Shown: positions 1 to 9,200 of the stretch, piece by piece
Layout: the number at the start of each line of letters is the position of its first letter
Numbering within the stretch: the first letter of the stretch is position 1
Assembly: GCA_007753675.1 (NCBI GenBank)
Contig: CP036432.1
Location: 4,996,394 to 5,060,393, forward strand
DNA: 64,000 bases
Source: Stieleria magnilauensis
Lineage (GTDB): Bacteria; Planctomycetota; Planctomycetia; Pirellulales; Pirellulaceae
Direction of reading: 5' to 3'
Translations under genes and position numbers: made by a program
The notes under the pieces: model-generated
Seen by the model: the letters and a program-made list of their open reading frames with translations, nothing else
The model's database searches: none
What the model was told of the DNA's origin: nothing

Positions 1-1
1 G

Positions 2-985
2 CGACTGTTCCCGACGATCGAAGAAGCCCTCACGCTGGGGGGCGAAACCTTGGCCGTCGACGGCGTGGTCTTGATCGGCGAACACGGCGATTACCCACGC
101 AACGAAAAAGGACAACATCTCTATCCACGCTACGACTGGTTCAAACGCATCGTCGACGTGTTTCAGCAAAGTGGACGCAGCGTGCCGGTGTTCAATGACA
201 AACACTTGTCGACGGACTGGGACGAATGCGTCGAAATGGTGGACGACTCGCGACGACTGGGGTTCCCGTTTCTCGCAGGGTCCTCGCTTCCCGTCACGCG
301 ACGTCTTCCCGCGATCGACATGCCCTACGGCGCGGCGTTGAAAGAGAGTGTTTGCGTGGCGTATGGCGGCATCGACAGTTACGACATCCATGCGTTGGAA
401 ACCGCCCAGTGCATGTCCGAGCGCCGCGGCGGAGGGGAAACGGGTGTCAAACGAATCCACGCCTTGCGGGGCGACAACCTTTGGGATCGGTTGGCATCGG
501 ATGATTGCCGACGGACGAGACAACTTGTCGTCGCCGCGCTCAGTCGCAGTCACAATCTGCCGGTCGAAGGCGGGTTTCCGACCGACGTGCCGTCGATCGA
601 CTGGATGCGTCAAACCATGCCGCAGACGACGGGCTACTTGATCGAGCACCTCGACGGGCTGCGGACGACCATGCTGCTGACCGGGATTCGCGACTTCAAT
701 TACGCCGGCATGCTCGCCGACGACACGCTCGTTTCCTGCCAGATGTACTTGCCCATGCCCGGTCACGGATCGACCACCGCCGACTTTTTCAATCCGCTCG
801 TCCGCCATGTCGAAACGACGATGATCGAAGGCAGAACGCCGTATCCGATCGAACGCACGCTGCTGACTTCCGGGATGGTGATCGGCGGCGTCGACAGCCT
901 GCATGCGGGCGAAAAACCGGTCGAAACCCCGCACCTGGACGTCGCCTACACCGCTCCCAAAGCCTCAACCTTCTGGCACAACTAG
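2..985 (+). CDS. Conserved protein of unknown function, 5'-truncated by the window
   Basis: The reading frame is open from base 2 to a TAG stop at 985, and a possible TTG at 50 lies inside apparently coding sequence, so the true start is upstream of the window. About 327 residues are visible. I see no membrane segment and no motif I can name with confidence. The visible part begins with an IEEAL...LAVDGV stretch followed by GEHGDYP, and a later segment reads AYGGIDSYDIHALE. My recollection is that proteins of this style are conserved, often secreted, and uncharacterised in planctomycetes, but this is not demonstrated here. It stands alone: the next gene starts about 100 bp downstream after a dispersed repeat. 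The function is unknown. Confidence 0.75.
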   Translation, partial: RLFPTIEEALTLGGETLAVDGVVLIGEHGDYPRNEKGQHLYPRYDWFKRIVDVFQQSGRSVPVFNDKHLSTDWDECVEMVDDSRRLGFPFLAGSSLPVTRRLPAIDMPYGAALKESVCVAYGGIDSYDIHALETAQCMSERRGGGETGVKRIHALRGDNLWDRLASDDCRRTRQLVVAALSRSHNLPVEGGFPTDVPSIDWMRQTMPQTTGYLIEHLDGLRTTMLLTGIRDFNYAGMLADDTLVSCQMYLPMPGHGSTTADFFNPLVRHVETTMIEGRTPYPIERTLLTSGMVIGGVDSLHAGEKPVETPHLDVAYTAPKASTFWHN

Positions 986-1012
986 TGGCGTAAGCTTCCA
1001 GCTTGCGTTTCG
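983..1012. repeat. Dispersed element matching the 70-bp repeat at 61722-61861
   Basis: The segment overlapping the stop codon reads gtggcgta-a-gcttccagcttgcg. Its reverse complement matches the gcaagctggaagc-gtacgccac core of both repeat units at 61722-61861 with one mismatch over about 23 bases. The two sites are 60 kb apart, so this is a dispersed genomic repeat family and not a local duplication. Confidence 0.55.
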
Positions 1013-1086
1013 CCGCATTCCACCGTGATGATGGTGTATCCTGAGTGCGATGACTGTCTTGTTGTCCTCGTCGAGAACCCCGACTC

Positions 1087-3021
1087 ATGCGAACACGTCA
1101 CCTCAGAGACTTCGTTTTTGTCGTCACGCTCACCGTCTGTATCGCGGCGTTTGTCTCACCGGGTGTTGCCGATGAGCCACGAACTTGGACCGATTCGACC
1201 GGCAAGTTTCGCGTCACGGCAAGTTTGATCCAGGTCCAAGACGATGTAGTGTTCTTGAAGACCGACACGGGAAAGACGCTAAAGATCCCTGTCGCGCGAC
1301 TCAGCCAGGCCGACAAGGATTTTTTAGATGCCGGCGAAAATCCGTTCGAAATGGTCGATGCCGAACCGAGTCCTCGCGTGACTGTTCCGGCCGCTCCGGC
1401 AAACACCGGCAACCCGTCGATGTCGGCGTGGACCCATCCGCCGGTGATCAATTGGGACAGTGTGCCGAAGATGGACCCAGGTTTCGGTGAGAGCCAGTGG
1501 AACTACACACCACCGGTCAACAACGCGTTACCGTTTGAGCCGAAAGCCGCCTCGCTGCCGGGAAAAGCAAACTTCTTTGAAGGCATGCGGCGTTTAAAGA
1601 TCAACCCATTGGCCGCACGCTGTGTCGCAGGTTACACGTGGACGTTCAGCACGCCGAAACCGCTCAGCCGTCTCTCGTTGGTGGATTTACCCTCCGGCAA
1701 GGCGATCAACTCCGAACCGGTCGAGTGCAACATGTGCCCGCTGACGGTGCTCAACGACGGCAAAACCGTGTTGATGCAAGGAACCGGCGGCGACCGGGAC
1801 GGTTTTGAAACCGGTGATCAACTTCAGCTCTGGACATTGACCGGCACCAAGGTCACGCGTTCAGGCATCTGGGTGCCTTTTCCAGACGACAAGAAGGCGT
1901 TCGGGAAAACGACCAACGCACGTCCCATCAAAGCCGTACCGATCGCAAACAACCTCCTGATCCTTCTCAGCGACAACGGACACCTCGCCTGCTTTGATCT
2001 GGCAACGTTGAATCCGGTCTGGCACGCACGCCTGTCACAAAATTTCGCGGTCACGTGCACCACCGATCGACAGCAGATGTTCGTGCTCGATGAACACACT
2101 CTGATGTTGGTTGATCCGCTGACGGGTCAAGCCAAAGGCAGCATGCAATTGGAAGGGAAGCCGCGTCTGGGCTGGACCAAGATGCAGCTCAACGAAAGCG
2201 GCGACCAAATGTTGATTTCGTTCGTCAACAATTTGCGGATCATAGACCTGAAGACGGGCGAAACACTCGATGAATATTCGCGCGAGGGCGGAGCACCGAT
2301 TGCGCCAAACGGTCTCAGCTATCCGGCACCCGACTATGCCTTGCTGGACAACCATTTGTTGTTGCACATTCCATCGCGAATCACCGTCTGTGATTACCAG
2401 GACGCGGCGGTGATCACGTCGGTCGGCGGAACCGAGTTTGTGGGGTTGCTCTCTGACGGCGGGGGGCTGATCGTTCCGACTTCGATCCCCCACCCCAAAG
2501 CGACCGAAGTCCTGCGGCAAGCCGTGGATGATCCGAGCGTGTTTTTGATCCATCCCGGCGTCAACGTTGCGATGGATGCCGGCGGCGTCCCCGACAAATA
2601 CCGGGCGGAGGTCGAACAGAATCTGAAAAATGCCATTGCAAAAGCCGGATACAAACTGACCAATGGGGCCGCGATCAAGATCAAGGCGGCCATCAGCGGC
2701 CCCAAGAACGAAGCCGTTTCTTACATCGCCCGGGGAGCCTACGTGGCGAAGGTTTACCAATCGACGCTCACGATCGAAAGTGACGGCACCCAGGCTTGGT
2801 CGCGGTCGGGCGGCAACATTCCCATGATGCTGCAAACGAAACGGGGACAGTCGATTCAAGAGAAATTGGACGAACTGGGAAAACGTCCCAACACGTCCTT
2901 CTTCGAAACCGTCGCGCTACCAAAATTGTTACAAGCACCGACGAAATCATCGTCAGGCAACACCCAAAACGCGCTGCTGGTTTCCAAGTTCACGTTGCGC
3001 GGGTTGGTGGATTCTGAATGA
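1087..3021 (+). CDS. Secreted SHD1-domain protein with beta-propeller-like middle
   Basis: The 644-residue protein starts at ATG 1087 with a cleavable signal peptide (hydrophobic stretch ending near VADEP, about residue 32). Residues 33-80 are an SLA1 homology domain 1 (SHD1): WTDSTGKFRV, then KTLKIPVARLSQADKDFL. Planctomycetes use this domain widely in secreted proteins of unknown role. The middle (about 150-470) has repeated short beta-strand segments and TG/DG turns like a WD40 or PQQ-type propeller. The last 150 residues form a separate alpha/beta-looking region. I see no catalytic motif. A second SHD1 protein at 35839-37299 carries the domain at its C-terminus. A surface or periplasmic binding/scaffold role is inference only. 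Confidence 0.8.
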   Translation: MRTRHLRDFVFVVTLTVCIAAFVSPGVADEPRTWTDSTGKFRVTASLIQVQDDVVFLKTDTGKTLKIPVARLSQADKDFLDAGENPFEMVDAEPSPRVTVPAAPANTGNPSMSAWTHPPVINWDSVPKMDPGFGESQWNYTPPVNNALPFEPKAASLPGKANFFEGMRRLKINPLAARCVAGYTWTFSTPKPLSRLSLVDLPSGKAINSEPVECNMCPLTVLNDGKTVLMQGTGGDRDGFETGDQLQLWTLTGTKVTRSGIWVPFPDDKKAFGKTTNARPIKAVPIANNLLILLSDNGHLACFDLATLNPVWHARLSQNFAVTCTTDRQQMFVLDEHTLMLVDPLTGQAKGSMQLEGKPRLGWTKMQLNESGDQMLISFVNNLRIIDLKTGETLDEYSREGGAPIAPNGLSYPAPDYALLDNHLLLHIPSRITVCDYQDAAVITSVGGTEFVGLLSDGGGLIVPTSIPHPKATEVLRQAVDDPSVFLIHPGVNVAMDAGGVPDKYRAEVEQNLKNAIAKAGYKLTNGAAIKIKAAISGPKNEAVSYIARGAYVAKVYQSTLTIESDGTQAWSRSGGNIPMMLQTKRGQSIQEKLDELGKRPNTSFFETVALPKLLQAPTKSSSGNTQNALLVSKFTLRGLVDSE

Positions 3022-3061
3022 GCCCCGCTTCGGCGCTCGACGTGTGGTGCAAATCGGACGT

Positions 3062-6055
3062 TCAATCCTTCGCGTCACTCACCGTAAAATCAGAGAACAC
3101 GGCGTGCGTGTCGACGACGCGCAGTCCCACGCTGCCTGATTGATAGGTTTCGTCCAACACCGAAACACGCGGACGGCCGTTGTGCGTCACCGTGATCTGG
3201 TTGCCCTTCATTTGGACGCGTAATGATTGGGGCTGCGTGACATCGATCTGCGTGGATTCCCGCGCCAGCTCGGTCCAGGCGGATCCGTTCATCTTGCCGA
3301 CGATCACCAACCCGGTCTTCGGGATCAACCCGGCAAAGTAGCCACGCTGGGCATCGTAACCGACCGCCGGACCGCTGCAGCGAAACAAAACGCCGGCATC
3401 GCGAGCATTTGCTTCACCTTGGAAGTCGATCGTGACGTCAGCAACACAGTCTGCAGGGCATGGATCATTGAGCACCACTTTTTCGCCGCTGCGGTAGTCG
3501 TTGATCGGATCACGGGGGACGCGTCCCAGATGCAATCCCTCCGGTCCGACTTCAATGAACTGATGATGCCCAAAGAAAGACCAGGTCGCATCGCTCGCGT
3601 CGTCACCGAACAAACGAATCGGTAACGAAAGCTCTTGAGGCTTTTCGCCGGAGGGCCGATCCAGCCACTCGCCGGCCCGGATCGGAGACTCCAGAAACGG
3701 AAATCCCCGCCGACCCACCTTCATCGGCTGGACGTAAACGGCGCGACGCCAGCCGGGGTTGCGATCTCGCTTGGCATGAAACACGTGCCACCACTGACTG
3801 TCGTCCAATGATGGGACAAAACACGAGTGCCCGACTCCATAGACGTCGCGTGTCCCCTCGAACAATGGCTTGTCGCGCTTGGTCCACGAAGCGGGATCCA
3901 GCGGATCGCCTCCGGTAAACTCCAAAATGCCCAACTTGTACGTCGGCAACCAAGAGGCGCCGCACGAGTACACGATTGACGTTTTGGTCTTGGATTGAAA
4001 CACCTGCGGGCCTTCATTCAACCCGCGCCCGGAATTCCCCGGTTCGGTCAGTTCCCAGGGGTAGTCGTCGTTCTCGCACAGCCGAACTCGCGGGCCGCCC
4101 AATTCGGTCGGCGATGCGAGCGGGGCGATGTACAGGTACTGTCGATCGGTTCCCGGCGCATCCCAGCCCGACCAAACGGCATAGCGTTTTTCGCCATGCG
4201 TCAACACCGTCATGTCGATGGCCCAGACGTTGGGGGAAGCACCATCCGGGCCGTCACCGGTTGCCAACGGCCCGAACAGTTCATACTCGCCCAGCGGGTC
4301 ATCATCCTTGGACTTCAGCACATACGTCAGATGGTTTCGGTTCTGGCCATCGGAGGCCGCAAAGTAGACGTACCAATGTCCGTCCAAGTGGTGCAATTCC
4401 GGCGCCCAGATCTCACGCGAATAGGGGCCGGACGGCGGTGCCGTCCAAACGATCTTGGGCTTGCCCATCGACGTCAATCGATCGGTGGCCTGAATCGAGA
4501 TCGCCCGGTTGCCGTGGGAAAGGCACCAGAGGAATCGTGGCTGATTCGGATCACACGTTGCCCAAGGATCGGCGCCCTCACCGATCGGGTTGACGAATTG
4601 ATCAACCGGAACCGAACCGACGCGTTGGTGCCCCGACCAGTTTGGATCTCCCGCGTCAACGGGCAGCGTCGCATTCCAGGCCATCAACAACCGCCGCAAG
4701 CGGTCGGCGACGTCGGGATGTTGTTTCGCCAGATTGTTCGATTCCGAGGCGTCGGCTTGGAGATCATAAAGCTGTGGATCGCTGCCGCCGTAGTTAACCA
4801 AGAACTTCCACTTTCCGTCGCGGACGGCCAAATCCGGATTGTCTTCACGCCCAGTCCCCGGGCGATCCGGTGGGCGTCGCCAGTAAATCGGTTCGCTTCG
4901 GCTTTCCCGTTGATCCCCCAGCAGCGTCGTTGAAAGATCCTCGCCGTCGAAGGCGACGCCGTCCGGCGGATCGGTTTGCGTCAGGGAATAAAGCGACCGA
5001 TTGACGTCCAAGGCACAGAGGATGGATTCGTCGTTGGTGGTGCCGGCCACGCCATCGGCCAACAGTCCCGGCCCCCAAACAATCAACGGCGATCGCACGC
5101 CCCCTTCGTAAAGCCAGGTCTTTGCGCCACGTAGCGGATCCGACGCTCCCGCGCCTTCTTCATGCCCATTGTCGGACATGACCAGGATCAGCGTGTTCTC
5201 GCGCAGTGAAGGGTCGTTGCGAATGCGGTCGAACAACTTGGCAAGTTGTTGATCCATCGCATCGAGTACCGCGTAATAAAGCGCCCGCTTGGACTCGTCC
5301 GTTTTGTCGCGAAGGACTTCTGGTGGAAAGAACGGCGAATGCACATCGTCGGGCCAAACGTTGACGAAGAATGGCTTGTCGTCGGCTTGCGCCTGATCGA
5401 TGAACTCAACCGCTTGCTCGACAAATGCGGCCGTCACCACCGAGCGGTCTTCCCAACGAATCGGACCTCTGCCAAGGTCGGCCGATCCCAGGTCGTGCTT
5501 TTGCGGCGGCTTGCCATTGTAGGCGTCTTTCAGCGGCAGCACTCTCGGTCCCAAGCCTTCAAAATTGGTCAGACTGCGGTCAAATCCATAGGCCTGGATC
5601 AGCGGCGCCTCACCGACATCGCGTTGTCCGCCCATGTGCCACTTGCCGAAATGACCGGTCGCATAACCGGATTGCTGCAAGTAACGGGCGAGCACCGGTG
5701 CTTTGGGACCGAGCCACTGCGCCATGCCGCGATCGCGGTTCAGCTTGCGCGCCGCGAGGTACGAACTGATCCGCCAGCGTTGGGGATATTGTCCCGTCGA
5801 CAACGCGACACGCGACGGCGAACAGATCGGTGAGTTGACGTAAAAGTTGGTGAAACGCAGTCCCTCGGCCGCTAATGCATCGATGTTTTCGGTCTGCGCG
5901 CGCGTCCCACCGTAACAGGAGAGGTCGGACCACCCCATGTCGTCGATGAACACCGTGACGACATTCGGCCGCTGAGCTGCCCGCCCGGTCGAAGGTGCAA
6001 ACGCGATCGAGAACAAAAACAGGCATCCGAGCCACGTGGTGAATTGTCGGTTCAT
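3062..6055 (-). CDS. Sulfatase fused to a GH43-like domain and a C-terminal beta-sandwich
   Basis: I chose the ATG at 6055 because it begins a clear signal peptide (MNRQFTTWLG...); the frame extends to 6151 but adds only polar residues. The mature protein is about 970 residues, twice the usual sulfatase length. Residues ~28-470 are a type I sulfatase: metal ligands in FIDDMGWSD, C78-S-P-S-R formylglycine motif, GKWHMGG, and SDNGHEE. Residues ~510-800 look like a five-bladed GH43-type propeller, with WAPELHHLDGHWYVYF, an ID pair in AIDMTVL and NEGPQVF as a candidate acid. The last ~170 residues resemble a laminin G/GH43-associated beta-sandwich (FIEVGPEGLHLG). One chain could remove sulfate and cleave the glycosidic bond. 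It faces away from the gene at 6227. The GH43 assignment is by motif only. Confidence 0.85.
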   Translation of the reverse strand: MNRQFTTWLGCLFLFSIAFAPSTGRAAQRPNVVTVFIDDMGWSDLSCYGGTRAQTENIDALAAEGLRFTNFYVNSPICSPSRVALSTGQYPQRWRISSYLAARKLNRDRGMAQWLGPKAPVLARYLQQSGYATGHFGKWHMGGQRDVGEAPLIQAYGFDRSLTNFEGLGPRVLPLKDAYNGKPPQKHDLGSADLGRGPIRWEDRSVVTAAFVEQAVEFIDQAQADDKPFFVNVWPDDVHSPFFPPEVLRDKTDESKRALYYAVLDAMDQQLAKLFDRIRNDPSLRENTLILVMSDNGHEEGAGASDPLRGAKTWLYEGGVRSPLIVWGPGLLADGVAGTTNDESILCALDVNRSLYSLTQTDPPDGVAFDGEDLSTTLLGDQRESRSEPIYWRRPPDRPGTGREDNPDLAVRDGKWKFLVNYGGSDPQLYDLQADASESNNLAKQHPDVADRLRRLLMAWNATLPVDAGDPNWSGHQRVGSVPVDQFVNPIGEGADPWATCDPNQPRFLWCLSHGNRAISIQATDRLTSMGKPKIVWTAPPSGPYSREIWAPELHHLDGHWYVYFAASDGQNRNHLTYVLKSKDDDPLGEYELFGPLATGDGPDGASPNVWAIDMTVLTHGEKRYAVWSGWDAPGTDRQYLYIAPLASPTELGGPRVRLCENDDYPWELTEPGNSGRGLNEGPQVFQSKTKTSIVYSCGASWLPTYKLGILEFTGGDPLDPASWTKRDKPLFEGTRDVYGVGHSCFVPSLDDSQWWHVFHAKRDRNPGWRRAVYVQPMKVGRRGFPFLESPIRAGEWLDRPSGEKPQELSLPIRLFGDDASDATWSFFGHHQFIEVGPEGLHLGRVPRDPINDYRSGEKVVLNDPCPADCVADVTIDFQGEANARDAGVLFRCSGPAVGYDAQRGYFAGLIPKTGLVIVGKMNGSAWTELARESTQIDVTQPQSLRVQMKGNQITVTHNGRPRVSVLDETYQSGSVGLRVVDTHAVFSDFTVSDAKD

Positions 6056-6226
6056 GGAAAAATTTAAAAAAGGAATGAATCGTCCGATCCCACCACAGTC
6101 TACCTGCCGTGAAATCGACCGTCGTCCCTGCGATCGAATCACCTGCCGCAACCAGAGACGTGGTTTACAATGGCCGAAACAAAACGAAATCGGCTTCTAA
6201 CAACTCTGTGCAACACTCAATCATCT

Positions 6227-9200
6227 ATGGCCCCCCTACGAGTCCTGTTGACGATCCTACTCGGCGTCGCTGTCACCACGCAATGTTTCGCCGAAACACC
6301 TGACAATCTTCGCGACGAAAATCTGGTTGCCTGGTGCATCGTCCCCTTTGACTCGCAAAAACGCGGGCCGGCCGAGCGTGCCGAGATGGTCAAGCGGCTC
6401 GGATTGCGGCGCGTCGCCTACGATTGGCGTGCCGAACATGTACCGACGTTCGAAGAAGAAATCCTGCAATACAAAAAGCACGGGATCGAATACTTCGCAT
6501 TTTGGGGTGCACACGACGAGGCCCTAAATCTGTTCCAAAAACACGGCTTGCACCCGCAGATCTGGCAGATGCTCGGTTCGATCGAAGGGGAAACGCAAGC
6601 GGAACGTATCCAAACCGCCGCGTCTCGGTTGCTGCCGTTGGTCGAGCAGACTCGCAAACTGGGCAGCAAACTTGGGCTGTACAACCACGGCGGTTGGGGC
6701 GGCGAACCGGAGAACATGATCGCGGTCTGCGACTACCTGCGAAAGCATCACGACGCCCAGCATGTCGGCATCGTTTACAACCTGCACCATGGTCATGGGC
6801 ACGTCGACGACTTTGCGACTGTTCTCAAGCAACTCAAGCCTTATTTGTTGTGTCTGAATCTGAACGGCATGACCCGGGACGGTGATCAACGGGGCCAGAA
6901 AATCTTGCCGCTGGGCGAAGGCGAATTCGATGTCCAACTGCTCGCCGCCATCCGTGATTCCGGCTACGACGGCCCCGTCGGTCTGATCGGTCACACGCAG
7001 GATGACGTGGAACTTCGACTGCAAGACAACCTCGACGGTTTGCATTGGTTGCTGCCACAAATCGACGGCCAACCGGCCGGCCCCAAACCCACACTCCGTA
7101 CGTATTCACCCGAAACAGCACCTCCCAAGCGAGCATCCGACACCGCCGGAACATTGATCGAGGGCCGCCCGGAATTTCGACGACCGCCGATCACCGTCGA
7201 GTGCCGCGTCACGTTGCCCGATGCAGACGGATACAACATCCTTGTCGCCAACGACACCAAACGATCCGGTGACCATTGGGAGATTTTCTCCAACAACGGC
7301 ACCGGCAACTTCACCGCCTACCTGCCCGGGATGCAACCCGATCACATCCATTCCCAGGCGATGATCTGTGATGGCAAGCCGCATACCGTGACGATGATTT
7401 ACCAGTCGAATCGTCTGCGATTGCTGGTCGATGGTAAACCGGTAGCCGATCAGCCGATCCGTTCGACCAGCCGCGATGGCCGGGCGGACAAGCTGGCGAT
7501 CGGTCGATTGGTCGAGGGGGGAATCGGTTGTCGCGGCCAAGTCCACTGGGTCCGCATTTCCGAGGGCGTGCGAGACGTTCCCGCCGATCCGGTGATCGAT
7601 GCCACCCAAGACGACACGACGCTGCTGTTGTGGCGCAGTGAGAAAACCCCACCGCGCGCCGGATCGCAAGAACCGCAACCCGATGCCGCGCGGCTGGACT
7701 TCAAAAACCGAGACTACTCACCCGAGTTGGTCTCCGCATTGGTCGAACAAGCCCGTGCCGATGGCGATCCACATCGAGGCTTGCTGACGTTTGCCAATGC
7801 CAATTCGGCGTGCCTGTCCTGTCATCGCATCGGCCCCCACGGCGGCAGCGTCGGCCCCGAGTTGACGTCGATCGGCAAGCAACGTAAACCTGAGGAACTG
7901 GTCGAATCGGTGCTGTGGCCCAAACGACACATCCCACCCGAATACGTCGCCCATCTGGTCCTCGACGATTCCGGGCAGACCTACCAAGGCTATCTGGTGC
8001 GTCAGGACGAGCGCGAACTCGTGCTTCGCGATCCCTCGGCCGATCAACCGACCGAGACCGCGATTTCGATCGACGAGATCGCGTTACAGCGAGAGGTCGG
8101 CACGTTGATGCCCGACAATCTGGCCGGTGCGATGTCCAGCGAAGACGTTAGCGGTTTGTTGCGATTCTTGTTCGCCTTGGGGACCGAGGAGGGCTTGCCG
8201 AGCGGCGAGATGGAAACGCTGCTCGCACACGCCCAGACCCACTCGCATGGACCGGCGGAGTTTCCGATCGAGCGACGACCGCTAGCCCCCGAACATTGGC
8301 CCAGCTGGCAACACCACGTCAATCGCGATCGGGTGTATGACTTCTACGCCAAACAAGCGAACTTCTTCCGTCAACAAGCCACCGTCCCACCGTTGCTGGC
8401 CGAGTACCCCGGTCTCGATGGCGGCGATCAGGGTCACTGGGGAAACCAAAATGACACCACCTGGGCCAACGACCGCTGGAACCAGACCGAACTCGGCAGC
8501 CTGATGTGCGGTGTGTTCCGCGTCGGTAAGACGACCATTCCGCGCGGCGTGTGCGTGCGTGTGGGCGAGCACGGCGAACTCGCCGCCTGTTTCAATCCCG
8601 ACACGTTGACTTACGATGCCGTTTGGCGCGACGGCTTTGTCAAGTTTTCCTCGCACCGGCACGGCTTCTTGGACGGGTTGAAGATCGACGGTGAACTGCT
8701 CAGCCAACCGCGGCAACCGAAACCCGACCAGCCGTTTCACTACCTGGGCTTTTACCGGCTCGGCGATCGAGTCGTGTTTGCCTATCGCATCGGCGAAGAA
8801 ACGTTCCTCGACGCGCCCGATGTGAAAGACGGACGTTTCGTTCGCGTCGTCGCGCCGGCCGAAGAACATCCGTTGCGTCATCATTTAAAAAACGCACCGG
8901 CCCAATGGCCGCCAACGATCGAAACCGACATCCGATTCGGCACGGCGAAACCCTACGCGGTGGACACGATCGGTTTGCCTTTCGAAAACCCTTGGAACGC
9001 CTTGTTGTTCTGCGGCGGCCATGCCTTTTTGCCGGATGGTTCCGCGTTGGTTTGCACGATGCAAGGTGACGTCTGGCGCGTGACCGACATCGAATACCCT
9101 TCGACCAAAGCGACCTGGCGACGGTTCGCGTCCGGGCTGCATCATGCCTTGGGCATCGTGGTCGACCAAGACGGGATCTTCGTTTTGGGCCGCGACCAGA

